A DNA stretch of 29,318 nt from Tenderia sp965602225. Its GTDB lineage: Bacteria; Pseudomonadota; Gammaproteobacteria; Tenderiales; Tenderiaceae. The stretch is from NCBI GenBank assembly GCA_965602225.1, contig CBFCYE010000030.1, positions 1 to 29,318 on the forward strand, given 5' to 3'. The stretch's first letter is position 1. Every line of letters begins with the position of its first letter. The translations under genes were made by a program, and so were the position numbers. Positions 7,977 through 16,163 of this stretch are shown here, in pieces. The notes under the pieces are model-generated. The model worked only from the letters and a program-made list of their open reading frames with translations, made no database searches and was not told the DNA's origin.

Positions 7977-9458
7977 ATGAAGTTTATTGAAACCCGGGGT
8001 AATGACGGCAAAAAACCTGCCTCTATCACTTTCTCCCAAGCAATCTTAAGTCCAATGTCTTCGTTTGGAGGCATTTATTCACCAGAAAGCTTGCCTGCTT
8101 TGGACAATGCCTTTTTTAAGGCGCATATCGACTCTGGCTATAAAACTCTGGCCAAAGATATATTGCAGGCATTTGACGTGGATATCGAAACGTCAGTGAT
8201 TGACGCCGCCTTGAGCCTTTATGATGAGTTTGACGATCCAAACAATCCTGTGCCGGTGGAGAAAGTCTACGATGATCTCTATGTCAGCGAGCTATACCAC
8301 GGTCCAACACGTGCATTTAAAGATATGGCGCTGCAACCTTTTGGCAAGGTTTTGTCTGCCGTTGCCCAATCGCGTGGTGATAAATATCTGATTCTGGCAG
8401 CAACCAGTGGTGACACAGGACCAGCCGCGTTGGAGACCTTTAAGAATCGTGAAAACGTCCAGGTTGCTTGTCTCTATCCAGACGGTGGAACCTCTGATGT
8501 ACAACGTTTACAGATGGTGACTGAAGATGCGGATAACCTAAAAGTTATTGGTATCCATGGTGATTTTGACGATGCCCAAAATGCGTTAAAGGCACTGCTG
8601 GTTTCTGATGTCTTTGCTGATGCCCTGAAAGCGCATGATATCTCGTTGTCCGCCGCGAACTCAGTTAACTTCGGTCGCATTATTTTCCAAATTATCTATC
8701 ACGTTCATAGTTACCTTGAACTGGTGCGCAAAGAGGTGATTCAGTTAGGTGAAAAGGTCTACCTGAATGTTCCAAGTGGTAACTTCGGTAACGCCTTAGG
8801 CGGTTACTATGCCTGGAAAATGGGATTGCCGGTTAAACAGATTCACATCGCATCGAATAACAACAATGTACTGACACAGCTCATTACTACTGGGCGTTAT
8901 AACATAAGAGATACGAGCGTTATTGCCACAACTTCACCGGCGATGGATATCTTAAAGTCTTCCAACGTTGAACGTATTTTGTTTGATTTGTATGGCGCTG
9001 AACGAACCAAAGATCTGATGCACAAGCTTGATAGCGAAAAATACTATGAATTAACGGCGGACGAATTAAGCCAGCTTCAAGCGTTCTTTGCGGCTGACTT
9101 CTGTACTGATGAAGAGGGCTTGAGCTACATCAAGCAGGCTTTTAATCAAGAGGGCTATCTCATGTGTCCTCACACCGCGACCTGCTTCAAAGCCTACGAT
9201 ACATGTCGTGATGACAAGTCTATCAAGACCATTGCCTATTCAACTGCGGAGTGGACCAAGTTTTCGCCTGTCATCGCCAGTGCCTTAACCGGCGAAACTT
9301 TTGAGCATGATATTGATGCTCTGGAAATGATCGCCAAAAAAGCGAATATCACAATTCCTACCCAGATCGCGGCTTTGTTTGACAAAGAGATTACGCAAAA
9401 AATGGTGATTGATAAGCAGGATATTGAAAAAGAGATTCTAAGTTTCCTGGGTGCTTAG
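7977..9458 (+). CDS. thrC: Threonine synthase (long form)
   Basis: ThrC converts O-phosphohomoserine to threonine with PLP. The N-terminus MKFIETRGNDG is the threonine-synthase start domain. The PLP lysine is K115 in HGPTRAFKDMALQPFG. LAATSGDTGPAALETF and NVPSGNFGNALGGYYAWKMG bind the cofactor phosphate and the substrate. The length of 493 residues is longer than the enteric enzyme (428 in E. coli). Sequence features such as ITFSQAILSPMSSFGGIYSPESLP remind me of forms found in Campylobacterota, which I can only state as an impression. The ATG has a weak AGG about 7 bases upstream. A palindromic repeat and a -10-like TATAAT separate it from hom. Confidence 0.95.
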   Translation: MKFIETRGNDGKKPASITFSQAILSPMSSFGGIYSPESLPALDNAFFKAHIDSGYKTLAKDILQAFDVDIETSVIDAALSLYDEFDDPNNPVPVEKVYDDLYVSELYHGPTRAFKDMALQPFGKVLSAVAQSRGDKYLILAATSGDTGPAALETFKNRENVQVACLYPDGGTSDVQRLQMVTEDADNLKVIGIHGDFDDAQNALKALLVSDVFADALKAHDISLSAANSVNFGRIIFQIIYHVHSYLELVRKEVIQLGEKVYLNVPSGNFGNALGGYYAWKMGLPVKQIHIASNNNNVLTQLITTGRYNIRDTSVIATTSPAMDILKSSNVERILFDLYGAERTKDLMHKLDSEKYYELTADELSQLQAFFAADFCTDEEGLSYIKQAFNQEGYLMCPHTATCFKAYDTCRDDKSIKTIAYSTAEWTKFSPVIASALTGETFEHDIDALEMIAKKANITIPTQIAALFDKEITQKMVIDKQDIEKEILSFLGA

Positions 9459-9541
9459 GTTTTTTGCTGCATGATTGATAAATAAATTCCGGATGGTCAC
9501 TGCTGTACCGCACGAGGGATAACTGAAAAAGCCAGCCGTGT

Positions 9542-9700
9542 ATGGTTGGTTATCAGGCTGCTGGTTCAGCGCCATTCATGCATTGTGAAATGGTCGGCAA
9601 CCCTGACACTGCCATCAAGCAAAGCACTAAACTCATGGCGGCTGTAGATGCCAGCGTGGATACGGTTAAGAAAGCCATTTTGGGTAATATGACGGGTTAA
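9542..9700 (+). CDS. Possible small protein, 52 residues, upstream of a terminator
   Basis: An open frame from ATG 9542 to TAA 9700 encodes about 52 residues ending in AAVDASVDTVKKAILGNMTG. The C-terminal half (MVGNPDTAIKQSTKLMAAVD onward) could form an amphipathic helix. In-frame ATGs also occur at 9578 and 9590, and none has a convincing Shine-Dalgarno site. A strong intrinsic terminator starts 25 bases after the stop, so the region is probably a transcription unit, either a small mRNA or a non-coding RNA. I do not recognise the protein. The coding call is weak. Confidence 0.3.
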   Translation: MVGYQAAGSAPFMHCEMVGNPDTAIKQSTKLMAAVDASVDTVKKAILGNMTG

Positions 9701-9724
9701 TCAGTACTAATTTAATGGTTTAGA

Positions 9725-9750
9725 AAAGCGGCTTCGGGCCGCTTTTTTTT
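9725..9750 (+). terminator. Strong intrinsic terminator
   Basis: AAAGCGGC (9725-9732) pairs perfectly with GCCGCTTT (9738-9745) around a 5-base TTCGG loop, and the T tract runs to 9750. It ends whatever is transcribed downstream of thrC, including the possible small ORF at 9542-9700. Confidence 0.88.
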
Positions 9751-9823
9751 ATCTGCGCCTGTTTTGGATGTTATTGTTTTTTAAAGGCTAAATGTTAATT
9801 CTGGATTTACAATTGCTCTGGAT

Positions 9824-9851
9824 TTGACGCAGCGAATTGATTAGAGATAGT
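9824..9851 (+). promoter_or_regulatory. Possible promoter of the sensor kinase gene
   Basis: TTGACG (9824-9829) and GATAGT (9846-9851) are separated by 16 bases and lie about 30 bases before the ATG at 9884. The -10 is a 4 of 6 match. The upstream terminator at 9725-9750 means the kinase needs its own promoter. Confidence 0.35.
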
Positions 9852-9883
9852 TTAATTGTAGACGAGGTTTCAGTGAGATCTAA

Positions 9884-12103
9884 ATGTTAGTCCGTTATCT
9901 TTTATTTACATTGCTATCAATCACCACCTGTCAGGCCTTGGCTGACACCGTTCGTATCGGCCTGCGTGCCCATAGTGGTGTTGAGAAGGGGCTGGCGCAG
10001 TGGCAGCCCACGGCTGACTATCTAACGGCCAGGATTCCCGGCTATGAGTTTGTCATGGTGCCTTTTGTTAGTCTTGCGGAATTAAACCAGCATGCAGGCA
10101 TGGGAGAGTTCGATTTTGTGCTTACCAACCCCTCTTCCTACGTGGCGCTGGAGTTGGACTATGGTGCTAGCCGAATCCTAACGCTTGAGAATAAACGCCA
10201 GGATGGCGCCTATACCCAGTTCGGTTCAGTGATGTTTACTCGAGCGGACAGTGACATAAAAAATATTGCTGATCTGGAAGATAAACGCTTTATAGCCGTT
10301 TCGGAAAAGGCCTTTGGCGGTTGGCGTGTGGCCTGGCGGGAACTGCATCAACAAGGGGTTAATCCGGCTGAATATTTCAAAGAACTACTTTTTGCCAGTG
10401 GTGTGCAGGAAGAAGTCGTCTTTGCCGTTATGGATGGCCGTGCCGATGCCGGCACAGTGCGCACCGATATGCTGGAGCGGATGGCGGCAGCCGGGCTGAT
10501 TGATCTAAATGATATTCGTGTCCTGAATCCACAGCTGACCGAGGACTTTCCTTTTGTGCATAGCACGAGGCTTTATCCGGAATGGCCCTTCGCCAAGTTT
10601 CACAACACCTCTTCAGTGCTGGCACAAAAGGTTGCGGTTGCCCTGTTGTCCATGTCGGCCTCAGATGAGGCGGCGCTGGCAGGCAAGTATGTAGGTTGGA
10701 CGGTTCCGTTGGACTACAGTTCTGTTCATGATTTGATGCGAGAGCTAAAGGTTGGTCCGTACGAGGGCTATGGAGAGATTACTTTAGCTGATGTGGTGGC
10801 CGAGTATTTCTATTGGATAATGACGATTGTAGTATTGTTTTTGTTGACATGTCTGGCGCTGGTTCTGGTGGCAAAGGCCAATCGTCGTTTATCCGAAACA
10901 AGGCAGAATTTGCAGTTGAGTAATGACAGCCTGGTTGAGCGAATCAAAGAACTTGATTGCATCTACAATATTTCCCGACACTTGGGTGATTCAGAAAGTT
11001 CGACGGCGCTGAAGTTGCAAGAGATAGCTAATGTAATGAAGCTGGCGTGGCAGATTCCGGATAATACCCATGTCAGACTTACATATCAGGGTACTGTTTT
11101 TATGTCGTCAGGTTTTATCGAATCTAAATGTTGTTTGGGGCGTGATGTCTGGATTGATTACATGGTCTGTGGTCGGGTCGAGGTCTATTACAAAGATAAT
11201 GCGGATAAAAGCTGTGATGTGTTTCTTACCGAAGAGGTGAGTTTGATTGATGAAATTTCAGAACGCTTGTCACAGTTCTTTAAGCGTGAATTGGTGGAGT
11301 CTAATCTTAAGCAGGCACGTGCTCATCTGGAAGATAGGGTAAAGGAACGAACCAAAGAATTAGAGTGGGCAAAAGATGAAGCAGAGAAGGCCAATAATGC
11401 CAAGTCAGAATTTTTGTCAAGTATGAGTCACGAGCTACGTACACCAATGAATGCAATTATGGGCTTTGGACAGTTAATGGAGATGGAGGTAGGGGGCGCC
11501 CTGCCTGATGAGCATCGTTCCAATTTAAAAGAAATATTGACTGCCGGTGAACATCTACTACAGCTGATTAACGATGTGCTTGATCTAGCCAGAATTGAGA
11601 CCGGTAAGTTGGAGTTAGATATACAAGACATTTCTATCAGCAATAAAGTTGATGAGACACTTGCCTTAATAGCGCCATTGGCAGATCAAATGGCTGTAGC
11701 TCTGGTAAATGATTTATGTGACCAGAAGGATGTCCTGGTTCAAGCAGATAATGTCCGTCTAAAGCAGGTGCTGATTAATCTGATATCCAATGCAGTGAAA
11801 TATAATAAACAAGGCGGTGAAGTCCGAGTCAGTTGTGAATCTCGTGGTGACAATCTGATTAGATTAACCGTTGCCGATACAGGTCAGGGAATTGCGGCAA
11901 AAGATTTAGATAAACTGTTTGAACCCTTTGAAAGGATTGATCACTTTTCTCATGTCGAGGGCGCAGGCATTGGCCTTTCAGTAGCTAAAAGTCTGGTAGA
12001 GGCTATGGGCGGTAGCATCGGCGTGAAGAGCCAGCTTGGTCAGGGCAGTGAGTTCTGGGTTGATCTCAACAGTTCATCTGCTGGTGATATTCCTTCTGGA
12101 TAA
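9884..12103 (+). CDS. Membrane sensor histidine kinase with periplasmic PhnD-type binding domain
   Basis: A 739-residue sensor kinase. A signal peptide ends near ALADTV. Residues ~20-290 form a PhnD-like periplasmic solute-binding domain (VRIGLRAHSGVEKGLAQWQPTADYL, FDFVLTNPSSYVALE). One membrane helix lies at about 308-330. A cytoplasmic linker with predicted coiled coil follows, with several Cys (ESKCCLGRD, VCGRVE, KSCDV). The HisKA domain has phospho-acceptor H516 in SMSHELRTPMNA. The ATPase domain has an N box (LISNAVKYNKQGG), G1 (VADTGQGIA) and G2 (GAGIGLSVAKSLVEAMGG). No receiver domain is attached, and no response regulator is encoded nearby. The layout resembles TtrS-type kinases, but no ttr genes are present and the ligand is unknown. 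The neighbouring TonB-receptor cluster might be a target; that is speculation. Confidence 0.88.
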   Translation: MLVRYLLFTLLSITTCQALADTVRIGLRAHSGVEKGLAQWQPTADYLTARIPGYEFVMVPFVSLAELNQHAGMGEFDFVLTNPSSYVALELDYGASRILTLENKRQDGAYTQFGSVMFTRADSDIKNIADLEDKRFIAVSEKAFGGWRVAWRELHQQGVNPAEYFKELLFASGVQEEVVFAVMDGRADAGTVRTDMLERMAAAGLIDLNDIRVLNPQLTEDFPFVHSTRLYPEWPFAKFHNTSSVLAQKVAVALLSMSASDEAALAGKYVGWTVPLDYSSVHDLMRELKVGPYEGYGEITLADVVAEYFYWIMTIVVLFLLTCLALVLVAKANRRLSETRQNLQLSNDSLVERIKELDCIYNISRHLGDSESSTALKLQEIANVMKLAWQIPDNTHVRLTYQGTVFMSSGFIESKCCLGRDVWIDYMVCGRVEVYYKDNADKSCDVFLTEEVSLIDEISERLSQFFKRELVESNLKQARAHLEDRVKERTKELEWAKDEAEKANNAKSEFLSSMSHELRTPMNAIMGFGQLMEMEVGGALPDEHRSNLKEILTAGEHLLQLINDVLDLARIETGKLELDIQDISISNKVDETLALIAPLADQMAVALVNDLCDQKDVLVQADNVRLKQVLINLISNAVKYNKQGGEVRVSCESRGDNLIRLTVADTGQGIAAKDLDKLFEPFERIDHFSHVEGAGIGLSVAKSLVEAMGGSIGVKSQLGQGSEFWVDLNSSSAGDIPSG

Positions 12104-12116
12104 CAGGCCAGCTAAG

Positions 12117-12308
12117 TTATTCCGGCTCCAGTAGGCCCTCGATTAAACTATATGCCTCAGGGCTGTCCCATTCCTTATTGCCCAGCACCCGTCCGGATAT
12201 CTTAGCGTCACGGCCAATCAGATAGCTCATCGGTAGTCCCACTACCTCAAAGTTGTTGCGCACAATCCCTGTCGGATTCATTTGTGGGCTGTTGAGATTT
12301 TGATACAC
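12117..12308 (-). pseudogene. C-terminal remnant of a TlpA-like thioredoxin-fold protein
   Basis: The minus-strand frame reads PQMNPTGIVRNNFEVVGLP, then SYLIGRDAKISGRVLG and NKEWDSPEAYSLIEGLLE. This is the end of a TlpA/ResA-type redoxin: the cis-Pro region GLPMSYLI, the GRDAKI strand and the final helix. The N-terminal half with the CxxC motif is absent. The frame runs upstream only to a TGA about 21 bases beyond the GTG at 12308. Beyond that the sequence turns into spacer with palindromic repeats, so the 5' part has been deleted. It is probably non-functional. An intact, different TlpA-like gene lies at 16160-16636. Confidence 0.65.
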
Positions 12309-12373
12309 CGCACGCCGATATTGAAATCAACAATCTGCAGCGCTGCGAGCTGTCATTGCGGACCGACAGCCAG

Positions 12374-12506
12374 GTAGGGTGCGCACTGCGCACCTTTCAC
12401 TTTAAATGCTCCTCCGTCTCATGTTTTATTTTGAACTCAATTAACACTCATCCCATTTGTCGGTGAGTGCTACTCCGAACTCAATGGTGCGCAATGCGCA
12501 CCCTAC
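12374..12506. repeat. Inverted-repeat element, 21-base palindromic ends (GTAGGGTGCGCA family)
   Basis: A 21-base unit at 12374-12394, itself palindromic (GGTGCGCA/TGCGCACC), returns inverted at 12486-12506 with one mismatch. The 91 bases between carry a further small stem (ACTCA...TGAGT). No coding frame is evident. The form is that of a short MITE-like or REP-pair element. It sits in the 547-base spacer between the thioredoxin remnant and the TonB-dependent receptor, where I see nothing else except a weak promoter. Confidence 0.7.
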
Positions 12507-12780
12507 GGCTACGTTGAATGTTCGCTTTTGGCCGACTACCGCCAACTACGATGCAATATCGTTATTTTACTCAGCAATATATTCTCCATGTTCAGGATGA
12601 CTGAACAGATTTCTTTGGCGACCTGCCTTTCAAGGATTTTAATTTTAAGTGTCATCATGATTTACTGACGCTTTTTTATCCTTGCGTACAGCCTATCCCG
12701 GCTGAATTTTTACCTCGACCAAGTCATTTTTTAGTGAACATTCTATTGAGGCTGGAGGCAGGCTGCGACACTTTGTCACA

Positions 12781-12809
12781 TTCTCAGCTGGCCCGTAAGC
12801 CGGTATATT
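12781..12809 (+). promoter_or_regulatory. Possible promoter of the TonB-receptor cluster
   Basis: TTCTCA (12781-12786) and TATATT (12804-12809) are 17 bases apart and lie 46 bases upstream of the receptor ATG. The match is 4 of 6 and 5 of 6. I see no clear Fur box and no cobalamin-riboswitch core in the spacer. Confidence 0.35.
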
Positions 12810-12855
12810 TTCTCCCATAAATAAATCAATAAAGTTGTTGGGAGAAAGAATCACC

Positions 12856-14922
12856 ATGTTACGTAAAACACCTGTCGCTCTATTTTCATTAAGCTTGCTG
12901 ACCATTGCCATGTCTGGCCTGAGTGTTGCCGCTGAGCCAGTTACCCTTGGCGAGGTTACCGTCACTGGGACGCGCGAGGCTCAGGCCATCTCTGAGACTG
13001 CGGCCTCTGTTGGTGTGGTCGACAGCCAGGAGATTGATGAGCTGAAAGCGGCTCATCCGAGTGAGATCATGGGCAAGGTCCCCGGTGTATATGTCAATGT
13101 CACTGGTGGTGAAGGTCACATGACCGCTATTCGTCAGCCGATTACCACTGCGCCGGTTTATCTTTATTTGGAAGATGGCATTCCAACCCGTTCCACCGGT
13201 TTCTTCAATCACAATGCCCTCTATGAAATCAACCTGCCCCAGGCCGGCGGTATCGAAGTCACTAAGGGGCCGGGTTCGGCTCTGTATGGTAGTGATGCCA
13301 TTGGTGGTGTGATCAATGTTTTGACCCGTCCGGCGCCACTCAAACCTGAAGCGGAAGTGACAGCCGAGGTGGGCGAGCATGGCTGGCAGCGCGTGTTGCT
13401 TAGCGGCGGCAATAGCATGGGTGATGATGGGATTCGTGCCGATGTGAATCTGACTCATACCGACGGCTGGCGTGATGGCACCGAGTATGATCGTCAAAGC
13501 GCCACCCTGCGCTGGGATAGATTTCTCGACAGTGGTGCTTCACTGAAGACCGTCGTTAGTGGTTCCAACATCGATCAGGATACGGCCGGTACTTCACGTC
13601 TGTCAGCAACGGATTATCTCAATAACCCGACCATCAACTACACGCCGATCTCGTTTCGTAAGGTACAGGCGCTACGTGTTTCCAGTGCCTATGAACAAGA
13701 GAAACAAGATCGTCTGTTTAGTTTCACTCCGTACGCACGTTTCAACAGTATGGATATGCTTCCCAACTGGTCACTCGGCTATGATAAGCAGCATTATAAA
13801 ACTGAAAATAAATCGGTTGGCTTGCTAAGCAAATACCGGCGTGACTTTGCGCCACAGCGTACACGTATGATTGTTGGTCTGGATCTGGACTACAGTCCCG
13901 GTAGCTATGTCGAGAACAAACTCACCACGACTAAGGTGGACGGCATCTATACCGCTTACAGCGAAGGCGCCAAGACCTATGACTATGATGTCAAATACAC
14001 CGGTGTCTCGCCCTATCTGCATGTTGAAACCTCGCCCAGCGACAAGTTGCGACTGACAGGTGGTTTGCGTCTTGATTACATGTCTTACGACTATGACAAT
14101 AATCTTACGGTGCTAAGTGGAGATGCTAAGCATAATCGCCCCGCCAGCACCACAGTGGACTTCGATCATATCAGTCCCAAACTGGGCGCCACTTATGCTT
14201 TTAGCAATGAACTGAATGGTTTTGCCTCTTATCGCAACACCTTCCGTGCTCCTAGCCAGGGCAAGCTGTTTCGCCAGGGCAAGGCGGTTAACACGGTTGG
14301 ACTCAAGCCGGTTGATGCCGACAGCTTTGAGGTTGGCATGCGTGGCAAGACGGGTGGCAGTGGCTATGAAGTCTCGGTCTATCACATGACCAAACAGGAT
14401 GACATAGTCAGTTACACTGCAGCAGATAATACGCGTGAAACTTTGAATGCCGGTAAGACCCAACACCAAGGCATCGAGCTGGGTTATGACCGTCAACTGG
14501 CCGAGACAGTTACATTGGATGTCAGCTTTAGCTATGCCGAGCATACCTATGAGTCCTGGAGTCCCAAGGCCGGTGTTGATTACAGTGGTAATGAGATCAG
14601 TTCAGCACCACGCCAGATTGCTGATGTGCGTTTGAACTGGCGTCCGACTGTGATGAACGGTGGCCGGGTTGAATTGAACTGGACACACTTGGGGCGTTAC
14701 TGGCTGAATAATGAAAACACTCATAGCTATGCCGGTCACGATGTCTATCATCTGCGTGGCAACTATATGCTTAGCAAGCAGCTGGAGTTGTTTGGCCGGG
14801 TCGAGAATCTGACCGATGAGCGTTATGCCACTGGTGCTTCATATAGCCAGTTTGGTGGTGAGCAGTTTGCCCCAGGTCTGCCGCGCACTGTCTATGCCGG
14901 TGTTAGTTACAACTGGATGTAA
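12856..14922 (+). CDS. TonB-dependent outer-membrane receptor
   Basis: A 688-residue active-transport receptor of the outer membrane. The signal peptide ends near LSVAA, and the mature N-terminus EPVTLGEVTVTGTRE holds the TonB box. The plug domain (about 35-155) includes VYLYLEDGIPTRSTGFFNHN and the signature GIEVTKGPGSALYGSDAIGG. The rest is a 22-strand-type barrel, with NTFRAPSQGKLFRQG, a late NLTDERYATG, and a last strand ending in aromatic-polar residues (YAGVSYNWM). An earlier in-frame TTG exists, but ATG 12856 starts the signal peptide and has GGGAG upstream. The next three genes follow with 5 bases, a 4-base overlap and a 34-base overlap, so this is surely an operon. The substrate is not evident; I infer a metal from its partners. 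Confidence 0.92.
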   Translation: MLRKTPVALFSLSLLTIAMSGLSVAAEPVTLGEVTVTGTREAQAISETAASVGVVDSQEIDELKAAHPSEIMGKVPGVYVNVTGGEGHMTAIRQPITTAPVYLYLEDGIPTRSTGFFNHNALYEINLPQAGGIEVTKGPGSALYGSDAIGGVINVLTRPAPLKPEAEVTAEVGEHGWQRVLLSGGNSMGDDGIRADVNLTHTDGWRDGTEYDRQSATLRWDRFLDSGASLKTVVSGSNIDQDTAGTSRLSATDYLNNPTINYTPISFRKVQALRVSSAYEQEKQDRLFSFTPYARFNSMDMLPNWSLGYDKQHYKTENKSVGLLSKYRRDFAPQRTRMIVGLDLDYSPGSYVENKLTTTKVDGIYTAYSEGAKTYDYDVKYTGVSPYLHVETSPSDKLRLTGGLRLDYMSYDYDNNLTVLSGDAKHNRPASTTVDFDHISPKLGATYAFSNELNGFASYRNTFRAPSQGKLFRQGKAVNTVGLKPVDADSFEVGMRGKTGGSGYEVSVYHMTKQDDIVSYTAADNTRETLNAGKTQHQGIELGYDRQLAETVTLDVSFSYAEHTYESWSPKAGVDYSGNEISSAPRQIADVRLNWRPTVMNGGRVELNWTHLGRYWLNNENTHSYAGHDVYHLRGNYMLSKQLELFGRVENLTDERYATGASYSQFGGEQFAPGLPRTVYAGVSYNWM

Positions 14923-14927
14923 TTTGT

Positions 14928-16163
14928 ATGCAATGGTTTAGAGGTTTGTTGCTGGGGCTGATTGCCCTTACTTTCCCCCCCATGGGCTACGCCCAGCAAC
15001 ACACTCACCACGGCGGCAATGATGCCGTGGTGAGTGGACCTCCATCAATCGTTACTGGCCGTGTTCCCACGGCCAGTTTTGATTTCAACGGCAGGCTATG
15101 GCTGGCCTGGCTGCATGGTCAGCATATCTACGTTAATCATTCCGATGACCTGGGCAAGAGCTTCAGCTCGCCGGTCAAGGTAAACCCTGAGCCGGAAAAG
15201 ATTCATCACAATGGTGAGGCACGACCAAAAATAGCAGTTGATAGGCAAGGGCGCATCTTCGTTGCCTATACCCAAAAATTGCCGAAACGGTTTACCGGTA
15301 ATATTCGTTTCAGTCGTTCAGTGGATGGCGGCAAGAGCTTTTCTGCGCCCGTCACAGTTAACGACAACCTTGAGGTGATCAGTCATCGTTTTGTCTCAAT
15401 GGCGCTGGATGCCGATGACAAGTTGCACCTTGTCTGGCTAGATGGTCGTGACTTTATGGTCGCGAAAAATAAAGGCCAGGACTATAACGGTTCAGCCTTG
15501 TATTACAGTGTTTCTGAGGATCATGGCGCCAACTTTCAGGCTAACCAGAAATTGGCAGATTACACCTGTCAGTGCTGTCGCATTGCTATGACTCTTGATG
15601 AAAAACAACAGCCAGTGATTTTGTGGCGGCATATTTTTGCAAATGATTCAGGCGATGGCATCAACCGTGATCATGCCATTCTCAGCTTGAGTAAAGGCAG
15701 CACGCTTCAGCGTGTCAGTTTTGAAAATTGGGCAGCGGAAGCCTGTCCTCATCATGGCCCGGCACTAGCGATTGGTGCAGATGGTCGTTATCACATGGCC
15801 TGGTTCAATATCGAAGATGGCAAGCCCGGTCTCTATTACGGCTATTCAGACGATCAGGGCAAAACAGTTTCAACTGCCTATAGGTTTGCTGGTGGCAGTG
15901 ATCAAGCGCAGCATACAGATGTGCTGGAGTTCAATGGCAGCGTCTATTTAGTATGGAAGGCCTTCGATGGTCAGCAGACAACGGTCTGGCTGATGCAGTC
16001 TGAAGATAGTGGTGAAAGTTGGAACAAGGCGGTTGCTATTGCCAGCACTGACAAACAGTCTGACTATCCCTACCTGTTGCAGCACGACGCTAATCTCTAC
16101 CTGTCATGGCATGTGGTGGATGAAGGCTATCACCTGCTTGATATTAGCGAGACGGCAGAATGA
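14928..16163 (+). CDS. Secreted Asp-box (sialidase-like propeller) protein with Cys/His motifs
   Basis: A 411-residue exported protein of unknown function. The signal peptide ends at MGYA, leaving a mature start QQHTHHGG with His at position 3. Five Asp-box-like motifs (SxDxGxx[FWV]) occur at about residues 71, 131, 196, 307 and 357: SDDLGKSF, SVDGGKSF, SEDHGANF, SDDQGKTV and SEDSGESW. They imply a six-bladed beta-propeller. Sialidase catalytic features (the Arg triad in family context) are not evident, so an enzyme call is not warranted. C214-Q-C-C217 and C273-P-H-H276 could bind metal or form disulfides. The start is 5 bases after the receptor stop, and the 3' end overlaps the TlpA gene as ATGA. 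Confidence 0.75.
   Translation: MQWFRGLLLGLIALTFPPMGYAQQHTHHGGNDAVVSGPPSIVTGRVPTASFDFNGRLWLAWLHGQHIYVNHSDDLGKSFSSPVKVNPEPEKIHHNGEARPKIAVDRQGRIFVAYTQKLPKRFTGNIRFSRSVDGGKSFSAPVTVNDNLEVISHRFVSMALDADDKLHLVWLDGRDFMVAKNKGQDYNGSALYYSVSEDHGANFQANQKLADYTCQCCRIAMTLDEKQQPVILWRHIFANDSGDGINRDHAILSLSKGSTLQRVSFENWAAEACPHHGPALAIGADGRYHMAWFNIEDGKPGLYYGYSDDQGKTVSTAYRFAGGSDQAQHTDVLEFNGSVYLVWKAFDGQQTTVWLMQSEDSGESWNKAVAIASTDKQSDYPYLLQHDANLYLSWHVVDEGYHLLDISETAE

Noticed and set aside
12309..12855. Cobalamin riboswitch or Fur box upstream of the TonB-dependent receptor
   Set aside because: I looked for the B12-box core and for Fur-like GATAAT repeats and found neither.
14928..16163. Calling the Asp-box protein a sialidase
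   Set aside because: Asp boxes occur in many propellers, and I see no sialidase catalytic pattern (FRIP, Arg triad).
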